Shown: one piece after another, positions 44,201 through 53,546 of the stretch
Layout of the letters: each line of letters opens with the position of its first letter
How positions within the stretch are numbered: the first letter of the stretch is position 1
Origin: Burkholderiaceae bacterium
GTDB taxonomy: Bacteria > Pseudomonadota > Gammaproteobacteria > Burkholderiales > Burkholderiaceae_D
Direction of reading: 5' to 3'
DNA length: 64,000 bases
Assembly: GCA_019232795.1 (NCBI GenBank)
Contig: JAFANH010000031.1
Span: 1-64,000 of the forward strand
Translations under genes and position numbers: made by a program
The notes under the pieces: model-generated
Told to the model about the DNA's origin: nothing
Databases searched by the model: none
What the model saw: the letters and a program-made list of their open reading frames with translations, nothing else

Positions 44201-44463
44201 TGCTGACCTTGCTGGTGGTGCCGACCTTCTACGACAGCATCGAGATCAAGTGGGACCATGCCAAGGAAAAATTCCACCGGCGCGCCTTGCAGTGGAATCC
44301 GTTCTTTGCTTTCGTGACGACCTTTGGCGAAGCGATCCTGTTTTTGCTGTTGATCCGCCTCGTCTATCGCTTCGTCTTGAGATTGCCGGAATATGTAAGG
44401 CGTAGGACGCTATCCCCGATACGGCGAACGAGCCGCGCGGCTGATGACAGAACTGCGGTATAG
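41224..44463 (+). CDS. RND-family efflux pump (AcrB/MexB-like)
   Basis: A 1079-residue inner-membrane pump with the twelve-helix RND layout. It opens MFLSDFSIRRPIAMIVIVIA and has the helix-4 acidic pair in SLAIGVLIDDAIVVREN, the signature of proton-coupled hydrophobe/amphiphile exporters. The two large periplasmic loops are present, as is GIIMLMGLVAKNAILLLD in the second half. The adaptor gene is directly upstream. It ends inside the start of the acetyltransferase gene (20-bp overlap). Its export substrate cannot be read from sequence. Confidence 0.93.
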   Translation: MFLSDFSIRRPIAMIVIVIALMAMGLLALTKLRVNQIPDVEFPMIVIDIPYPGASPETVEREIIDRVEKSLQSITGVHEIRSTSNEGDASITILFNFKKNMVEASDEIRNAIAAVRYKLPVEMREPMLQRIDPSAQPIMEISLSSTTQSHAEISRLAEDVLADKFRSIDGVAVVNINGSLKRELSVLLKAEKLREYNVSVADVVNALRNQNTTAPVGKIRGQLDEQSIRLVGRIESPAEFESIVVKRQGDEMVRLSQVATTTDGFADVAGYSMHNGRPDVGLSLVRSRDSSTVAVAAKARDMINEINKTLPTGTKLEVTQDGGRDAEDSLHNVTHALIFGAGLTIFVVYVFLNSWRSTLITALSLPTSVIAAFIAVWLCGFTLNFMTLLGLSLAIGVLIDDAIVVRENIVRYMESGVDRRTAASEGTKEIGLAVAATTFSIIAVFVPVAFMQGGPGEWFRPFALTVACSVLVSLFISFTLDPMLSAYWGDPPGQHLMPKKGISAWLAKFNVWFDHQSDRYGYVIAWALHHRRWMAAIAIASFFGAIGLQYWKGGSEFLPVTDYGIIAVDIRTPSSASVDYARLKVERASELATTLPETKATNDYANVGSGRVYVDLGKAAERKRSARQIAADLRKLMARLVGAEYVVLDDLNNGARKPVQIQFYGPDARRLNAITDDFMQKLKTVPGAVDVGLSEQEPKDELKIELHRGLANSLGISANDIAQALRVAFAGVEVGDWIDPTGETRDVAVRLDPADRVRAENIEHLPIAVGNSNVLVPLDQIATITMGKGPAKIQHVGGKRMIAVSANAQGRSAGEVTDDAMKIAKTIDFPPGYGLELGGASKDQQEVFSSMLIALIMGIGLMYLVLVMQFGSFTAPLPVMMSLPLSLIGVVVSLLITGGTLNLMSFIGIIMLMGLVAKNAILLLDCARKREAEGVDREEALMYAGRKRLRPILMTTFALIAGMMPVAIGVGEGGEFYRPMAVAIIGGTITSTLLTLLVVPTFYDSIEIKWDHAKEKFHRRALQWNPFFAFVTTFGEAILFLLLIRLVYRFVLRLPEYVRRRTLSPIRRTSRAADDRTAV

Positions 44464-44986
44464 AAAAGCCACGCTGGCCGACGCCGAGGCGATACGCAAT
44501 ATCATCGTCGCCTCGGTGGAAGGCCTGAGCCGCGGCGACTACGACGAACGGCAAATCCAAGCCGCCTTGGGCAGTGCCTTCGGACTGGACAGCGAACTGG
44601 TGCGCGACGGCACCTACTTCGTGGTCGAAGACGGCAGCGAGCCGGTCGCGTGCGGCGGTTGGAGCAAAAGGAAGACGCTGTTCGGCGGCGACCAGCAAGC
44701 CGGCCGTCAGTCGGAGTTACTCGACCCTGCCGCCGATTCCGCGCGCGTCCGCGCCTTCTTCGTGCGGCCGGAATGGGCCAGGAGAGGCATAGGTCGCACC
44801 TTGCTGGAGTTGTGCGAAGCGGAAGCCCGGCAGCACGGCTTCCACTCGACCCAGTTGATGGCGACTTTGCCCGGGCACAGGCTGTACAAGGCCTGCGGCT
44901 ATATCGGCGACGAGCGCGTCGACACTCCCTTGCCGGGAGAGGTGGTCATCGAATTTATTCCGATGCGAAAAAATCTGGGAGGCTAA
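44444..44986 (+). CDS. GNAT-family N-acetyltransferase
   Basis: A 180-residue acetyl-CoA-dependent acetyltransferase. Strands and helices fit the GNAT fold: LRYRKATLADAEAIRNIIVA at the N terminus, FVRPEWARRGIGRTLLELCE (the R/Q-x-x-G-x-G/A acetyl-CoA loop), and ATLPGHRLYKACGY near the end. Substrate unknown. It starts within the last codons of the RND pump, which suggests coupled translation, and it meets moeA tail to tail with a 4-bp overlap. Confidence 0.85.
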   Translation: MTELRYRKATLADAEAIRNIIVASVEGLSRGDYDERQIQAALGSAFGLDSELVRDGTYFVVEDGSEPVACGGWSKRKTLFGGDQQAGRQSELLDPAADSARVRAFFVRPEWARRGIGRTLLELCEAEARQHGFHSTQLMATLPGHRLYKACGYIGDERVDTPLPGEVVIEFIPMRKNLGG

Positions 44987-46263
44987 ACCAGGCCGTCGAA
45001 CAGCAGCACGTCGACTATCTCACCGGCCGCGACGTTGCCGCGCTCCTGATCTAACACCACTAGGCAATTGGCCTCCGACATCGAGCGCAATATCCCGGAG
45101 CCTTGAGTACCGGTACTGCGGACCTCTAGTGTGCCATCCGCACCGGGTGCGACGATGCCGCGCAAATATTCCGTGCGCCCCGGCCGTTTCGCAACCGATG
45201 TCTGCAGGCTGGCGCGCATCAACGGCAAGGGAGCTGCTTGTGCGCCCATCAGCTGCAGCAAAGCTGCACGCACGAAAACGTAAAACGACACCATGGTTGC
45301 TACCGGGTTGCCGGGCAAGCCGAACAGATAGGCGCTGTCGCTGTCGTAAGCAATCCTGCCAAACGCAAATGGCCGCCCCGGGCGCATCGCCATGCCCCAG
45401 AACGCCATGTCGCCCATTGCGGCCGCGGCTTGGCGCAGGTAGTCGGCGTCGCCGGCGGATGCGCCGCCGGTCGTGATGACGGCGTCGGCCTTGGCGCAGG
45501 CGGTGCGCAAGGCTGCATCGAGCGAAACCGGATCATCCTTGACCACACCGAGGTCGATCGCCTCGCAGCCGAGCCGGCTCAGCATGCCGTACAGCGTGTA
45601 ACGATTGCTGTCGTAGACGCAGCCTGGGTCCAGCGTTTCGCCGAGGGAGCGCAATTCATCGCCCGTGGAAAAGAAGGCGACGCGCAGGCGCCGCTGCACC
45701 GGTATCTGCGCAATGCCGAGTGACGCCAGCAAGCCGAGCTCGGCCGGACGCAGCAGTCTGCCTGCCTGCAATGCTACCATGCCGGCACGCAAGTCTTCGC
45801 CGCGCTGGCGGCGGTTGACTCCGGGCTTGACCACGCCGGCGGCGACCGTGACGGCAGTATCCGATTGCGCCAGCACTTTTTCCTGCGGCACCACGGTATC
45901 GCAAGCCGGCGGCATGACGGCGCCGGTCATGATGCGTATGCATTGGCCCGCTTCGACCTTTCCCGGATACGGATGACCGGCGAACGCCGAGCCGATAACC
46001 TGAAAGCTCGTTGGTGTCTCCGCACGCAAATATGAGCCGTGGAAGGCGTAGCCGTCCATGGCTGAGTTGTCATGCGCGGGAACATCGATGGGCGACGGAA
46101 TGTCCTCTGCCAGAACGCGGCCCAGCGCCTGGCGCAAGGAAGCGGTTTCGCGGTCCCGGAGCGGTTCAATGAAGTCGGCGATGATGCGCTGCGCATGCGC
46201 GACGCGCAAGGCCTGTGGGTCGTAATCGGGCAGGCCGCCTGCAATTTCCGCCAGCGTTTTCAT
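44983..46263 (-). CDS. moeA: Molybdopterin molybdotransferase MoeA
   Basis: A 426-residue enzyme that inserts molybdate into adenylylated molybdopterin. Domain order fits MoeA: residues about 20-150 (VPAHDNSAMDGYAF), central MoCF-type domain (VAFFSTGDELRSLGE, VITTGGASAGDADYLR, FGLPGNPVATMVSFY), and the C-terminal beta domain. It is third in the run moaA-mobA-moeA, overlapping mobA by 4 bp. Confidence 0.93.
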   Translation of the reverse strand: MKTLAEIAGGLPDYDPQALRVAHAQRIIADFIEPLRDRETASLRQALGRVLAEDIPSPIDVPAHDNSAMDGYAFHGSYLRAETPTSFQVIGSAFAGHPYPGKVEAGQCIRIMTGAVMPPACDTVVPQEKVLAQSDTAVTVAAGVVKPGVNRRQRGEDLRAGMVALQAGRLLRPAELGLLASLGIAQIPVQRRLRVAFFSTGDELRSLGETLDPGCVYDSNRYTLYGMLSRLGCEAIDLGVVKDDPVSLDAALRTACAKADAVITTGGASAGDADYLRQAAAAMGDMAFWGMAMRPGRPFAFGRIAYDSDSAYLFGLPGNPVATMVSFYVFVRAALLQLMGAQAAPLPLMRASLQTSVAKRPGRTEYLRGIVAPGADGTLEVRSTGTQGSGILRSMSEANCLVVLDQERGNVAAGEIVDVLLFDGLV

Positions 46264-46874
46264 GAACCATCCTCACAACGGCGCAAGTCCTCAGGCGTGT
46301 TGATGTTGCGGAAGGCGGTTTCATCGGGAAAATGAACGGCCACGGTTTTCAGCGTGGCGTGCCAGGCATCGACCTTGCGTCCGCCTTGTTGCAAGAATTG
46401 CGTCAATTGCGGCAGCAGGGCGGTCTTCAGCAGGCTGAATACAGGTTGCGTATGGAGATGCCTCGCATCGCCCGTGACGGCAACCGCGAGCTCGGCACCG
46501 GCAGCTTGCAAGGCGTCGTATAAGGCCACGACCAGCTCGGGCGGCAGGAAAGGCGAGTCGCAGGGGGCAGTGGCCAGATAATCGACAGCGTGGCCTTTGC
46601 AATGCACGAGACCGGTATGCAATCCGGCCAGCGGACCGGCGAAATCGGCAACGCCCTCCGGCGGTTCGTCCGCCCACACCGGTACGCCGAACTGTCCATA
46701 GCTAGGCAGATTGCGGTTGGCGTTGATGGCGATTGCGCCTACCTGGGGCGCGAAGCGCTGCAAGACGTGCGCGATCATCGGTTTGCCGGCGAAAGGATGC
46801 AAACCCTTGTCGATGCCGCCCATGCGAGTGCCTTGTCCGCCTGCCAGGATCAGTCCTGTAATGCGCTGGTTCAT
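46260..46874 (-). CDS. mobA: Molybdenum cofactor guanylyltransferase MobA
   Basis: A 204-residue nucleotidyltransferase that attaches GMP to molybdopterin to form the bis-MGD cofactor. The LILAGGQGTRMGGIDKGL signature and FAGKPMIAHVLQRF, DYLATAPCDSPFLPPELV match the family. Bis-MGD serves DMSO-reductase-type enzymes such as nitrate reductase or formate dehydrogenase, so one is expected elsewhere. It lies 21 bp after moaA and overlaps moeA by 4 bp. Confidence 0.93.
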   Translation of the reverse strand: MNQRITGLILAGGQGTRMGGIDKGLHPFAGKPMIAHVLQRFAPQVGAIAINANRNLPSYGQFGVPVWADEPPEGVADFAGPLAGLHTGLVHCKGHAVDYLATAPCDSPFLPPELVVALYDALQAAGAELAVAVTGDARHLHTQPVFSLLKTALLPQLTQFLQQGGRKVDAWHATLKTVAVHFPDETAFRNINTPEDLRRCEDGS

Positions 46875-46895
46875 TCCTGTTTGGTCATCGAGGAC

Positions 46896-48017
46896 TCAAC
46901 CGCCGATATACGACATTTCTACGCGCTTTGTTTCATTCGCATGTGCCGTGCCTTCGGTACTTTGCGCACGTAGAGCCGAGTAGCGGTCTTCACGCGCGCG
47001 CCACAAATGCGCAACGGCAGTCGAGATTTGCGCGTCGTCATGACCGCTGCGCAGCAGCGCGCGCAGGTCGTGGCCGGCAGTGGCGAACAGACAGGTGTAC
47101 AGCTTGCCTTCCGTGGAGAGCCGGGCGCGGCTGCAGTCGCCGCAAAAGGCGCGCGTGACGCTTGATATCAGGCCGATCTCGCCGCTGCCGTCGCGATAAC
47201 GCCAGCGTTCGGCGGTCTCATCGGCACTATGGCGCGTCAGTGGGGTGAGCGGCAATTCACTGTCGATCAAGCGTACGACCTCGGCTGAAGGCAGCACCTC
47301 GTCCATTTTCCAACCGTTGCTGCTGCCGACATCCATGTATTCGATGAAGCGCAGGATGTGCGGCGTGTCTTTGAAATGGCGTGCCATCGGCAGGATTTCC
47401 TGGTCGTTGGCGCCGCGCTTGACGACCATGTTGACCTTGATAGGGCCGAGGCCAACCTCGTGTGCCACGTCAATCCCGCGCAAAACCTCGGTGACCGGAA
47501 AGTCGACGTCGTTCATGCGTTTGAAGGTGGCGTCGTCGAGCGAATCGAGCGAGACCGTGACGCGCGTCAAGCCGGCATCCTTGAGCGCCTGCGCTTTTCG
47601 GGCCAGCAGCGAACCGTTGGTGGTAAGCGTCAAATCGAGCGGTTTGCCATCCGGCGTGCGCAAGGCGCTCAGCATCGCTACCAGCTTGTCGATATCCTTG
47701 CGCAGCAGCGGCTCGCCGCCGGTCAGCCGGATCTTGCGCACGCCATGTGCCACGAAGACACGCGCCAGGCGTGTGATCTCTTCGAAGGACAACAGCGATT
47801 GGTGCGGCAGGTAGGCATAGCCGTGGTCGAAAATTTCCTTGGGCATGCAATACACGCAGCGGAAATTGCAACGGTCGGTGACCGAAATGCGCAAGTCGTG
47901 CAAGGAACGTCCCAGGCTATCGGTGATTTCGCCGCTCGGTGCCTCGAGTTGTCGGGGAACAGCCGGTACCGCATGAGGGTAGCGCTGGTCTGCAATGGGG
48001 ATAATTTTTTCTGCCAT
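46896..48017 (-). CDS. moaA: GTP 3',8-cyclase MoaA
   Basis: A 373-residue radical-SAM enzyme for the first step of molybdopterin synthesis (GTP to 3',8-cyclo-7,8-dihydro-GTP). The Met at 48017 is chosen. The first iron-sulfur site is RCNFRCVYC (CxxxCxxC), GGEPLLR is the SAM motif, and the C-terminal cluster is [18 protein letters not shown]. It ends in the required double glycine (SYIGG). First gene of the moaA-mobA-moeA operon; the promoter should lie in 48018-48190. Confidence 0.94.
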   Translation of the reverse strand: MAEKIIPIADQRYPHAVPAVPRQLEAPSGEITDSLGRSLHDLRISVTDRCNFRCVYCMPKEIFDHGYAYLPHQSLLSFEEITRLARVFVAHGVRKIRLTGGEPLLRKDIDKLVAMLSALRTPDGKPLDLTLTTNGSLLARKAQALKDAGLTRVTVSLDSLDDATFKRMNDVDFPVTEVLRGIDVAHEVGLGPIKVNMVVKRGANDQEILPMARHFKDTPHILRFIEYMDVGSSNGWKMDEVLPSAEVVRLIDSELPLTPLTRHSADETAERWRYRDGSGEIGLISSVTRAFCGDCSRARLSTEGKLYTCLFATAGHDLRALLRSGHDDAQISTAVAHLWRAREDRYSALRAQSTEGTAHANETKRVEMSYIGG

Positions 48018-48190
48018 GGTTCTGCCCGGTGTCCCACCGGAAGGTGTTGCTGCTCTCAATAAGATACCACGAGGCTCGCTGCGGCAGGAGGCAGATCGAA
48101 TTGATTGCGGCGTGCCCACCGGGCGTAAGCGGCGGCTGTGTGCCGGGAAATGCGACCAATACTGGCCCGGATGCCGGCCCCAGGCCATTC

Positions 48191-49633
48191 CTAGCCGCGG
48201 ATCAGCAGCCGGATGACATTTCCCGGCAAGGCATTGGCCTGCGTCAGCATGGACATACTGGCGTTTTGCAGGATCTGGCCGCGCACCAGCGAAGCAGTGG
48301 CCGAGGCGTAGTCGGTGTCCTCGATGCGCGCCTGTGCCGTCGACAGGTTGACCGAGCTATTGGCCAGGGTCGACTGGATGGCCGTCAGGGCTACTTGGCT
48401 GGCGCCGAGGTAGGCACCGAGACCGTTGCAATTGTCGATCAGCGTATCGACGTAACTGATCGACTGTTCGGCGTTGGCGGTGCTGCTGACGTCGACAATG
48501 GTGTCGGCGACGGCGACCGCAACCGGGGCGGTGCCGCCGGAGGCCACTGCATGGAAAGTCCCAGGCGTAAAGCCGGCGTTACCTGGATTGGCGCCACCGA
48601 TGACGATCGAAGACTGCGCGGTGGAAACGGTGGTGGTGAGCGTGACTGCGCCATTGGTCGATATCAGATTGAGCGCACCGGCCGAGCCACTCGCGCCGAT
48701 CTGGATTGCGCGGCCGTCTGTTGTGCTGAGCGTCAAGTTGCCGCCCGCGGCAGATGCCGAAACGCCGGTGCTGCCTGCCGCCGCCTCGATTGCCGCAGCG
48801 GCGCTGTTCGCCAACGCCCCGCCGTTGGCTCCCGACATGGCGCCGATGGCGATACCGTTGATGGTTAAATCACCGGCGGCGATGTTGGCGCCTCCCGTCA
48901 CGCTGGCTGCAATGCTCGAACTTGCGGTGGCGCTGAGGCTATGGATGTTGGCTGCATTGATGGCGTTGGCAATTGCCCAGGCGCTGGCGCTGCTTTGGCC
49001 GGCCTGTCCGCCCGCCACCGATCCGGCAATGCTGACGCCATTGATCGTTAGGTCGCCGGCAGTGATGGCGCCGACCGGACTCCCGCTTGTTGTTGCCTGC
49101 AATAGCGGCTCTTGAACCGTGGCTGTGCCGGAAGACTGCGGAAAAGCCGGCGGTATGGTCAGCATCATGGTCTGATTGGCATTGGCGCCGATCTGCAGTT
49201 GCTGGTTGACGAAACTGCCGTCGAGCAGCTTCGAGCCGTTGAAATCGGTCTGTTGCGCGATTTGTGCGTTGTTGGCAATCAATTGGTTGATTTGCAGCTG
49301 TAGCGCTTGGCGGTCGCTCAGCGAGTACACCGGATTGGCGGCTTCCACGGCAATCGTGCGCACAGTCTGGAAATTCCGCGTCATCTGCTCGATGGCGCCG
49401 TTGGCAACTTGCAGCATGGAAATGCCGTCGTTGGCATTTTGCCCGGCCTGATCGTAACCGTTGATCTGCGCCGTCATGCGCTGGGCAATGGCGTAGCCGG
49501 CAGCGTCGTCGGCGGCGCTATTGATGCGCAGTCCGGTCGACAATTGCTCGATGGAAGAGGCAACGCCGCTCTGGGATGCCGTCAACGTGCTTTGGGCAAA
49601 CATTGACGATATGTTGGTGTTAATCGGTTGCAC
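48191..49633 (-). CDS. fliC: Flagellin
   Basis: A 480-residue filament protein. The start is a GTG at 49633 (reading [20 protein letters not shown]), because flagellins begin just before the INTN motif; the open frame upstream is not conserved. The N-terminal D0/D1 core includes [20 protein letters not shown]; the C-terminal core includes [20 protein letters not shown] and ends NVIRLLIRG. The central, hypervariable part has two Flagellin_IN-like motifs ([10 protein letters not shown] near residue 197, [10 protein letters not shown] near 254). It is not in a flagellar gene cluster here but beside the molybdenum operon. Confidence 0.92.
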   Translation of the reverse strand: MQPINTNISSMFAQSTLTASQSGVASSIEQLSTGLRINSAADDAAGYAIAQRMTAQINGYDQAGQNANDGISMLQVANGAIEQMTRNFQTVRTIAVEAANPVYSLSDRQALQLQINQLIANNAQIAQQTDFNGSKLLDGSFVNQQLQIGANANQTMMLTIPPAFPQSSGTATVQEPLLQATTSGSPVGAITAGDLTINGVSIAGSVAGGQAGQSSASAWAIANAINAANIHSLSATASSSIAASVTGGANIAAGDLTINGIAIGAMSGANGGALANSAAAAIEAAAGSTGVSASAAGGNLTLSTTDGRAIQIGASGSAGALNLISTNGAVTLTTTVSTAQSSIVIGGANPGNAGFTPGTFHAVASGGTAPVAVAVADTIVDVSSTANAEQSISYVDTLIDNCNGLGAYLGASQVALTAIQSTLANSSVNLSTAQARIEDTDYASATASLVRGQILQNASMSMLTQANALPGNVIRLLIRG

Positions 49634-49750
49634 CACGCACCCACAATAAAAGGAGCAGCCAGAGACTATCAGCCGGCCTATGCCGGCAAGGCTTGGCAGG
49701 GTCAAGCTGACGCCTCGCCACAGCCTCAAACGCTTGCGATCACATCAAAA

Positions 49751-49777
49751 CTATCGGCAAAACGGCAAAAACCTTTA
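49751..49777 (-). promoter_or_regulatory. Sigma-28 (FliA) promoter of the flagellin gene
   Basis: On the minus strand TAAA (49774-49777), a 15-bp spacer and GCCGATAG (49751-49758) match TAAA-N15-GCCGATAA at all but the last base. The leader is about 110 nt to the GTG at 49633. Confidence 0.85.
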
Positions 49778-49834
49778 ACCAGAGCAAGAGTGGCGATGCA
49801 CTACCAAAAGTATTGGATGGCCTGTCAAGTTGCC

Positions 49835-49874
49835 AAAAAAGAAAAATCCCCCTGGGCGGAGCCACAGGGGGATT
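49835..49874 (-). terminator. Rho-independent terminator of rne
   Basis: On the minus strand the stem AATCCCCCT/AGGGGGATT (49845-49874) is followed by a T-rich tract (TTTTTCTTTTTT). It starts about 30 nt after the rne stop codon. Confidence 0.88.
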
Positions 49875-49903
49875 GATATGAAGCCAGACTGATCAACGCT
49901 GGA

Positions 49904-52801
49904 TCAGCGGCGCGTCTCCACCTGAACCAGAGGCTCATTGGATAGAGCCGGCAGCGGCTTGCGTTCGCGCGGCACATGCGGGGCCGCGACGATCTTGGCC
50001 GCGGCTTCCTGGGCTGCGCGCAGCTTGTCCGGATTGGTCGAGGCCAAGGTCAAGCCGGCTGCGGACAATACCGAAGTCAGGTCGACGGCCGGCGCTTCCA
50101 CCTTGATCGGCGCCGCCGGTGCGACGGAGACTGCCGGCGCAACTGGAGCTTCAACCACGACGGCGGGCGCTGCCGGAGCGACGGCCGCTTCTTCCACAAC
50201 CGCGGCGGCGACGACCTCGACCGGCGCTTCCTGTGCAGCAGCGAGCAGGTCTTGCTGATACGGAACGGCCGGTTGAACCGGTACGGCCGGAGCAACGACC
50301 GCTTCCACTATAGTTTCGACCACGATGGCAGCCTCAACCACTGCCACTGGTGCAGCTTGTTGAACGTGTGTTGCGACAGGTGCTTCGACCGCGGCGTGTT
50401 GAATTGCTGCGGAGTCCGCCGCCACTTGTTCTGCTACCACATCCGCGGCTGCCGCATCCCCGGCTTCACCATCGAAGCCGGCTTCGACGTTGTCGCCAGT
50501 CTCAGCGGTCTCGCCAGCCTCACGGTCGCGGCGGTTGCGGTTGCGTCCGCCACGGCGGCGGCGGCGGCGTTCCTTGCCTTCACCGGCTTCCGCTGCCGTT
50601 TCCTGGGCCGGGGCTTCGGCGCCAGTGTCTGTCACTGCGGCGCTGGTCAACAGGTCTTCAGCCTTGGCTTCTGCTGCAACTTCCTCGCGCTCTTCGCGTG
50701 CAGGGCGGTTGCGCTCACGGCGGCCTTGGCCTTCACCACGACCCTCGCCGCGACCTTGACGACCCTCATTGCGGCCCTCGCGGCTTTCGTTTCTGCCTTC
50801 ATTGCGTGTTTCAGCCGTAGCATCGGTGCGCGCTTCCGTGTTTTCGCGCGCCTCGCGCGGCTGGCGTTGCTCGCGCTGCTTGGGCTGGCGCGGTTCCTTG
50901 GCCTGCTGTTCTTCACGCGCATTTTCACGCGTACCTTCACCTTTGCCTTCGCGTGCGCCGTCCTTGTCTTCACCGCGTTCGCGTCCACGTCCGCCGCGAT
51001 TGCGGTTGCGCCCGCGGCCGCCACGTTCGCCACGCTCACGCTGAGTGGCGGGCTTGGCTTCGACTGCAACGGGTGCCGCAGCCGGCGCCGCTTCCTTGGC
51101 GCCGAACAAGCCGGTCAGCCAGGCGAAGAAACCTTGCTTCGGCGCTGCAACAACCGGTGCTGCTTCCGGTTCCTTGCGTTCGACGATAGGTGCCGGCTGG
51201 TCGGGCGTAATGCCCTTGACCACGGCTTCCTGGCGTGCACGGACTTCTTCCTTCTGGCGCTTGCCATAGCTGATGTCGGTGTCGGCCTTTTCGGCCATGG
51301 CATAGCTGGCCTGGCCTTCATCCAGACGTGGATCGTCGTGCTTGATGCGTTCCAGCTTGTAGTGCGGCGTTTCCAGGTGCTTGTTCGGGATCAGGATGAT
51401 CGTCACGCGGTGACGCGTCTCGATCTTCAGGATCTCCCCGCGCTTTTCGTTGAGCAGGAAAGCGGCCACGTCGACCGGTACCTGCACGTGGATGGCGGCC
51501 GAATTTTCCTTCATCGCTTCTTCCTGGATGATGCGCAGGATCTGCAATGCCGACGATTCGGTGTCGCGGATATGGCCGGTGCCGTTGCAGCGCGGGCAGT
51601 TTACGTGGCTGCCTTCCGACAGCGACGGGCGCAGGCGCTGGCGCGACAATTCCATCAGGCCGAAGCGCGAGATCTTGCCCATCTGCACACGCGCACGGTC
51701 GTAGTGCAGCGCGTCCTTGAGGCGGTTCTCGACTTCGCGCTGGTTCTTGGAATTCTCCATGTCGATGAAGTCGATTACGATCAGGCCGCCCAAGTCGCGC
51801 AAACGCAACTGGCGGGCCACTTCATCGGCTGCTTCGCAGTTCGTGTTGAAGGCCGTGGTTTCGATATCGCCGCCGCGCGTGGCGCGCGCCGAGTTGACGT
51901 CGACCGAAACCAAGGCTTCGGTGTGGTCAATCACGATGGCGCCGCCGGAAGGCAGCGGTACCGTGCGCGAATACGCGGTTTCGATCTGGTGTTCGATCTG
52001 GAAGCGCGAGAACAGCGGCACGTCGTCGCGGTAGCGCTTGACCCGGTGCACCATGTCCGGCATCACGTGGGTCATGAACTGCTGGGCCTGCTCGTAGATA
52101 TCGTCGGTATCGATCAGGATCTCGCCGATGTCAGGCTGGAAATAGTCGCGGATCGCACGGATCACCAGCGACGATTCCTGGTAAATCAGGAAGGCGCCCG
52201 ATGCCGACTGGCCGGCGCCTTCGATGGCGCGCCACAATTGCATCAGGTAGTTCAAGTCCCATTGCAGCTCGTCGACGCTGCGGCCGATGCCGGCCGTGCG
52301 CGCGATGACCGACATGCCGGTCGGCAAGTCGAGCTTGTCCATGGTTTCGCGCAGTTCCTGGCGGTCTTCGCCTTCGACCCGGCGCGAAACGCCGCCGCCA
52401 CGCGGATTGTTCGGCATCAAGACCAAGTAGCGGCCGGCCAGCGAGATGAACGAGGTCAGGGCAGCGCCCTTGTTGCCACGCTCTTCCTTTTCGACCTGGA
52501 CCATGATTTCCTGGCCTTCGCGCAACGCATCCTTGATGGTGGCATTGCGTACGTCGATGCCTTCGCGGAAATAGCTGCGCGCCACTTCCTTGAACGGCAG
52601 GAAACCGTGGCGTTCTTCGCCGTAATTGACGAAGCAGGCTTCCAGCGACGGCTCGATGCGGGTGATGACGCCTTTATAGATATTGGACTTGCGTTGTTCG
52701 CGTCCGGCGGTTTCGATGTCGATATCGATCAGCCTTTGGCCGTCGACGATCGCTACGCGCAGTTCCTCCTGCTGCGTGGCATTAAACAACATGCGTTTCA
52801 T
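49904..52801 (-). CDS. rne: Ribonuclease E
   Basis: A 965-residue endoribonuclease, the core of the RNA degradosome. The Met at 52801 (MKRMLFNATQQEELRVAI) matches the E. coli start, with a GGAG site. Residues 1-520 form the catalytic half: S1 domain, RNase-H-like part, the DNase-I-like metal site (DVNSARATRGG, IDFIDM) and the zinc link NCPRCNGTG. The C-terminal half is disordered, first Arg/Glu/Gly-rich and then a long Ala/Val/Pro-rich tail. A Trp-rich segment (AWLTGLFG) near residue 570 may bind membrane. It is divergent from rluC, as in other proteobacteria. Confidence 0.96.
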   Translation of the reverse strand: MKRMLFNATQQEELRVAIVDGQRLIDIDIETAGREQRKSNIYKGVITRIEPSLEACFVNYGEERHGFLPFKEVARSYFREGIDVRNATIKDALREGQEIMVQVEKEERGNKGAALTSFISLAGRYLVLMPNNPRGGGVSRRVEGEDRQELRETMDKLDLPTGMSVIARTAGIGRSVDELQWDLNYLMQLWRAIEGAGQSASGAFLIYQESSLVIRAIRDYFQPDIGEILIDTDDIYEQAQQFMTHVMPDMVHRVKRYRDDVPLFSRFQIEHQIETAYSRTVPLPSGGAIVIDHTEALVSVDVNSARATRGGDIETTAFNTNCEAADEVARQLRLRDLGGLIVIDFIDMENSKNQREVENRLKDALHYDRARVQMGKISRFGLMELSRQRLRPSLSEGSHVNCPRCNGTGHIRDTESSALQILRIIQEEAMKENSAAIHVQVPVDVAAFLLNEKRGEILKIETRHRVTIILIPNKHLETPHYKLERIKHDDPRLDEGQASYAMAEKADTDISYGKRQKEEVRARQEAVVKGITPDQPAPIVERKEPEAAPVVAAPKQGFFAWLTGLFGAKEAAPAAAPVAVEAKPATQRERGERGGRGRNRNRGGRGRERGEDKDGAREGKGEGTRENAREEQQAKEPRQPKQREQRQPREARENTEARTDATAETRNEGRNESREGRNEGRQGRGEGRGEGQGRRERNRPAREEREEVAAEAKAEDLLTSAAVTDTGAEAPAQETAAEAGEGKERRRRRRGGRNRNRRDREAGETAETGDNVEAGFDGEAGDAAAADVVAEQVAADSAAIQHAAVEAPVATHVQQAAPVAVVEAAIVVETIVEAVVAPAVPVQPAVPYQQDLLAAAQEAPVEVVAAAVVEEAAVAPAAPAVVVEAPVAPAVSVAPAAPIKVEAPAVDLTSVLSAAGLTLASTNPDKLRAAQEAAAKIVAAPHVPRERKPLPALSNEPLVQVETRR

Positions 52802-53546
52802 TTTGTTTTTCTCCGTGGCCTTGCGGGCCATCTTTCATTGCCGCCATGTATTGATATGGTGGCGGCATCGGTACCGGGATGTACGCGGGAACGGAGTGTT
52901 TGGGGGAGGGAATTGCCTGATCGGGGGCAGTCGACCATGATACGTCGATGCCGCCAGCGGCGCGGACCAGGCCGAAAAAGATGCCGGCCACACATATATA
53001 ACCATGCCAAGCTGCGCTGATGATCGACCATAGTCGATTCGCGCGCGGCGGCTGGCAGTGTGCGGCTTGACCGGTCCGCCTGTGGCGGGACCCGGAATCG
53101 GCAAACGGCTTTCAGCCTCGTCTAACCAGCGAGCGTTTCTTCTTTTGTCAAAAAGAAAATCTCGCCGGACTAATCCTTACAATCCAAACAGTTCTGTTCC
53201 ACACCCCGACGCGCCATCCGATTACAACAGCGGTGCAACCCTGATTCACGGCGGGGCGGTGCATACACATCTTTTTTCGGACGCTGCCAACAAAACGGCC
53301 ATGCCGGTCTTTGAGGGCGCAAAAGCATGACCGCTTCCGCTGCTTGCCTCACTTCCGGCTATCCACCGCTATTTTTGGCCGCATCCTTTCCATCGAATTT
53401 GCAAATTGGCGAGGCCGACGGATGCGCCCCTGTGTAGAATGTGCGTTAAATTGACTGAACAACTCAAACGCTCGATTCGAACACGCGTAACAGCAAACGG
53501 CGCCGAACCGGCTCCTCTGCCATTGCGAACCAATTATATATTCAAA
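52802..53546. other. rne-rluC divergent intergenic region
   Basis: A 745-bp region between divergent starts. On the minus strand a TTGACA (53146-53151) could be a -35 element of rne, but no good -10 follows, so a leader of about 310 nt is only suggested. Long leaders that RNase E cleaves to autoregulate are known for rne. A GC-rich hairpin lies near 53070-53100. Frames seen here have no family resemblance. Confidence 0.4.

Noticed and set aside
42988-44277. 429-codon minus-strand frame opposite the RND pump
   Set aside because: Shadow frame with His/Asp/Gln-rich composition; the pump on the plus strand is unambiguous.
49976-53020. 1014-codon open frame on the plus strand opposite rne
   Set aside because: It mirrors rne codon structure in a GC-rich repetitive region, has low-complexity composition and no domain; an antisense shadow.
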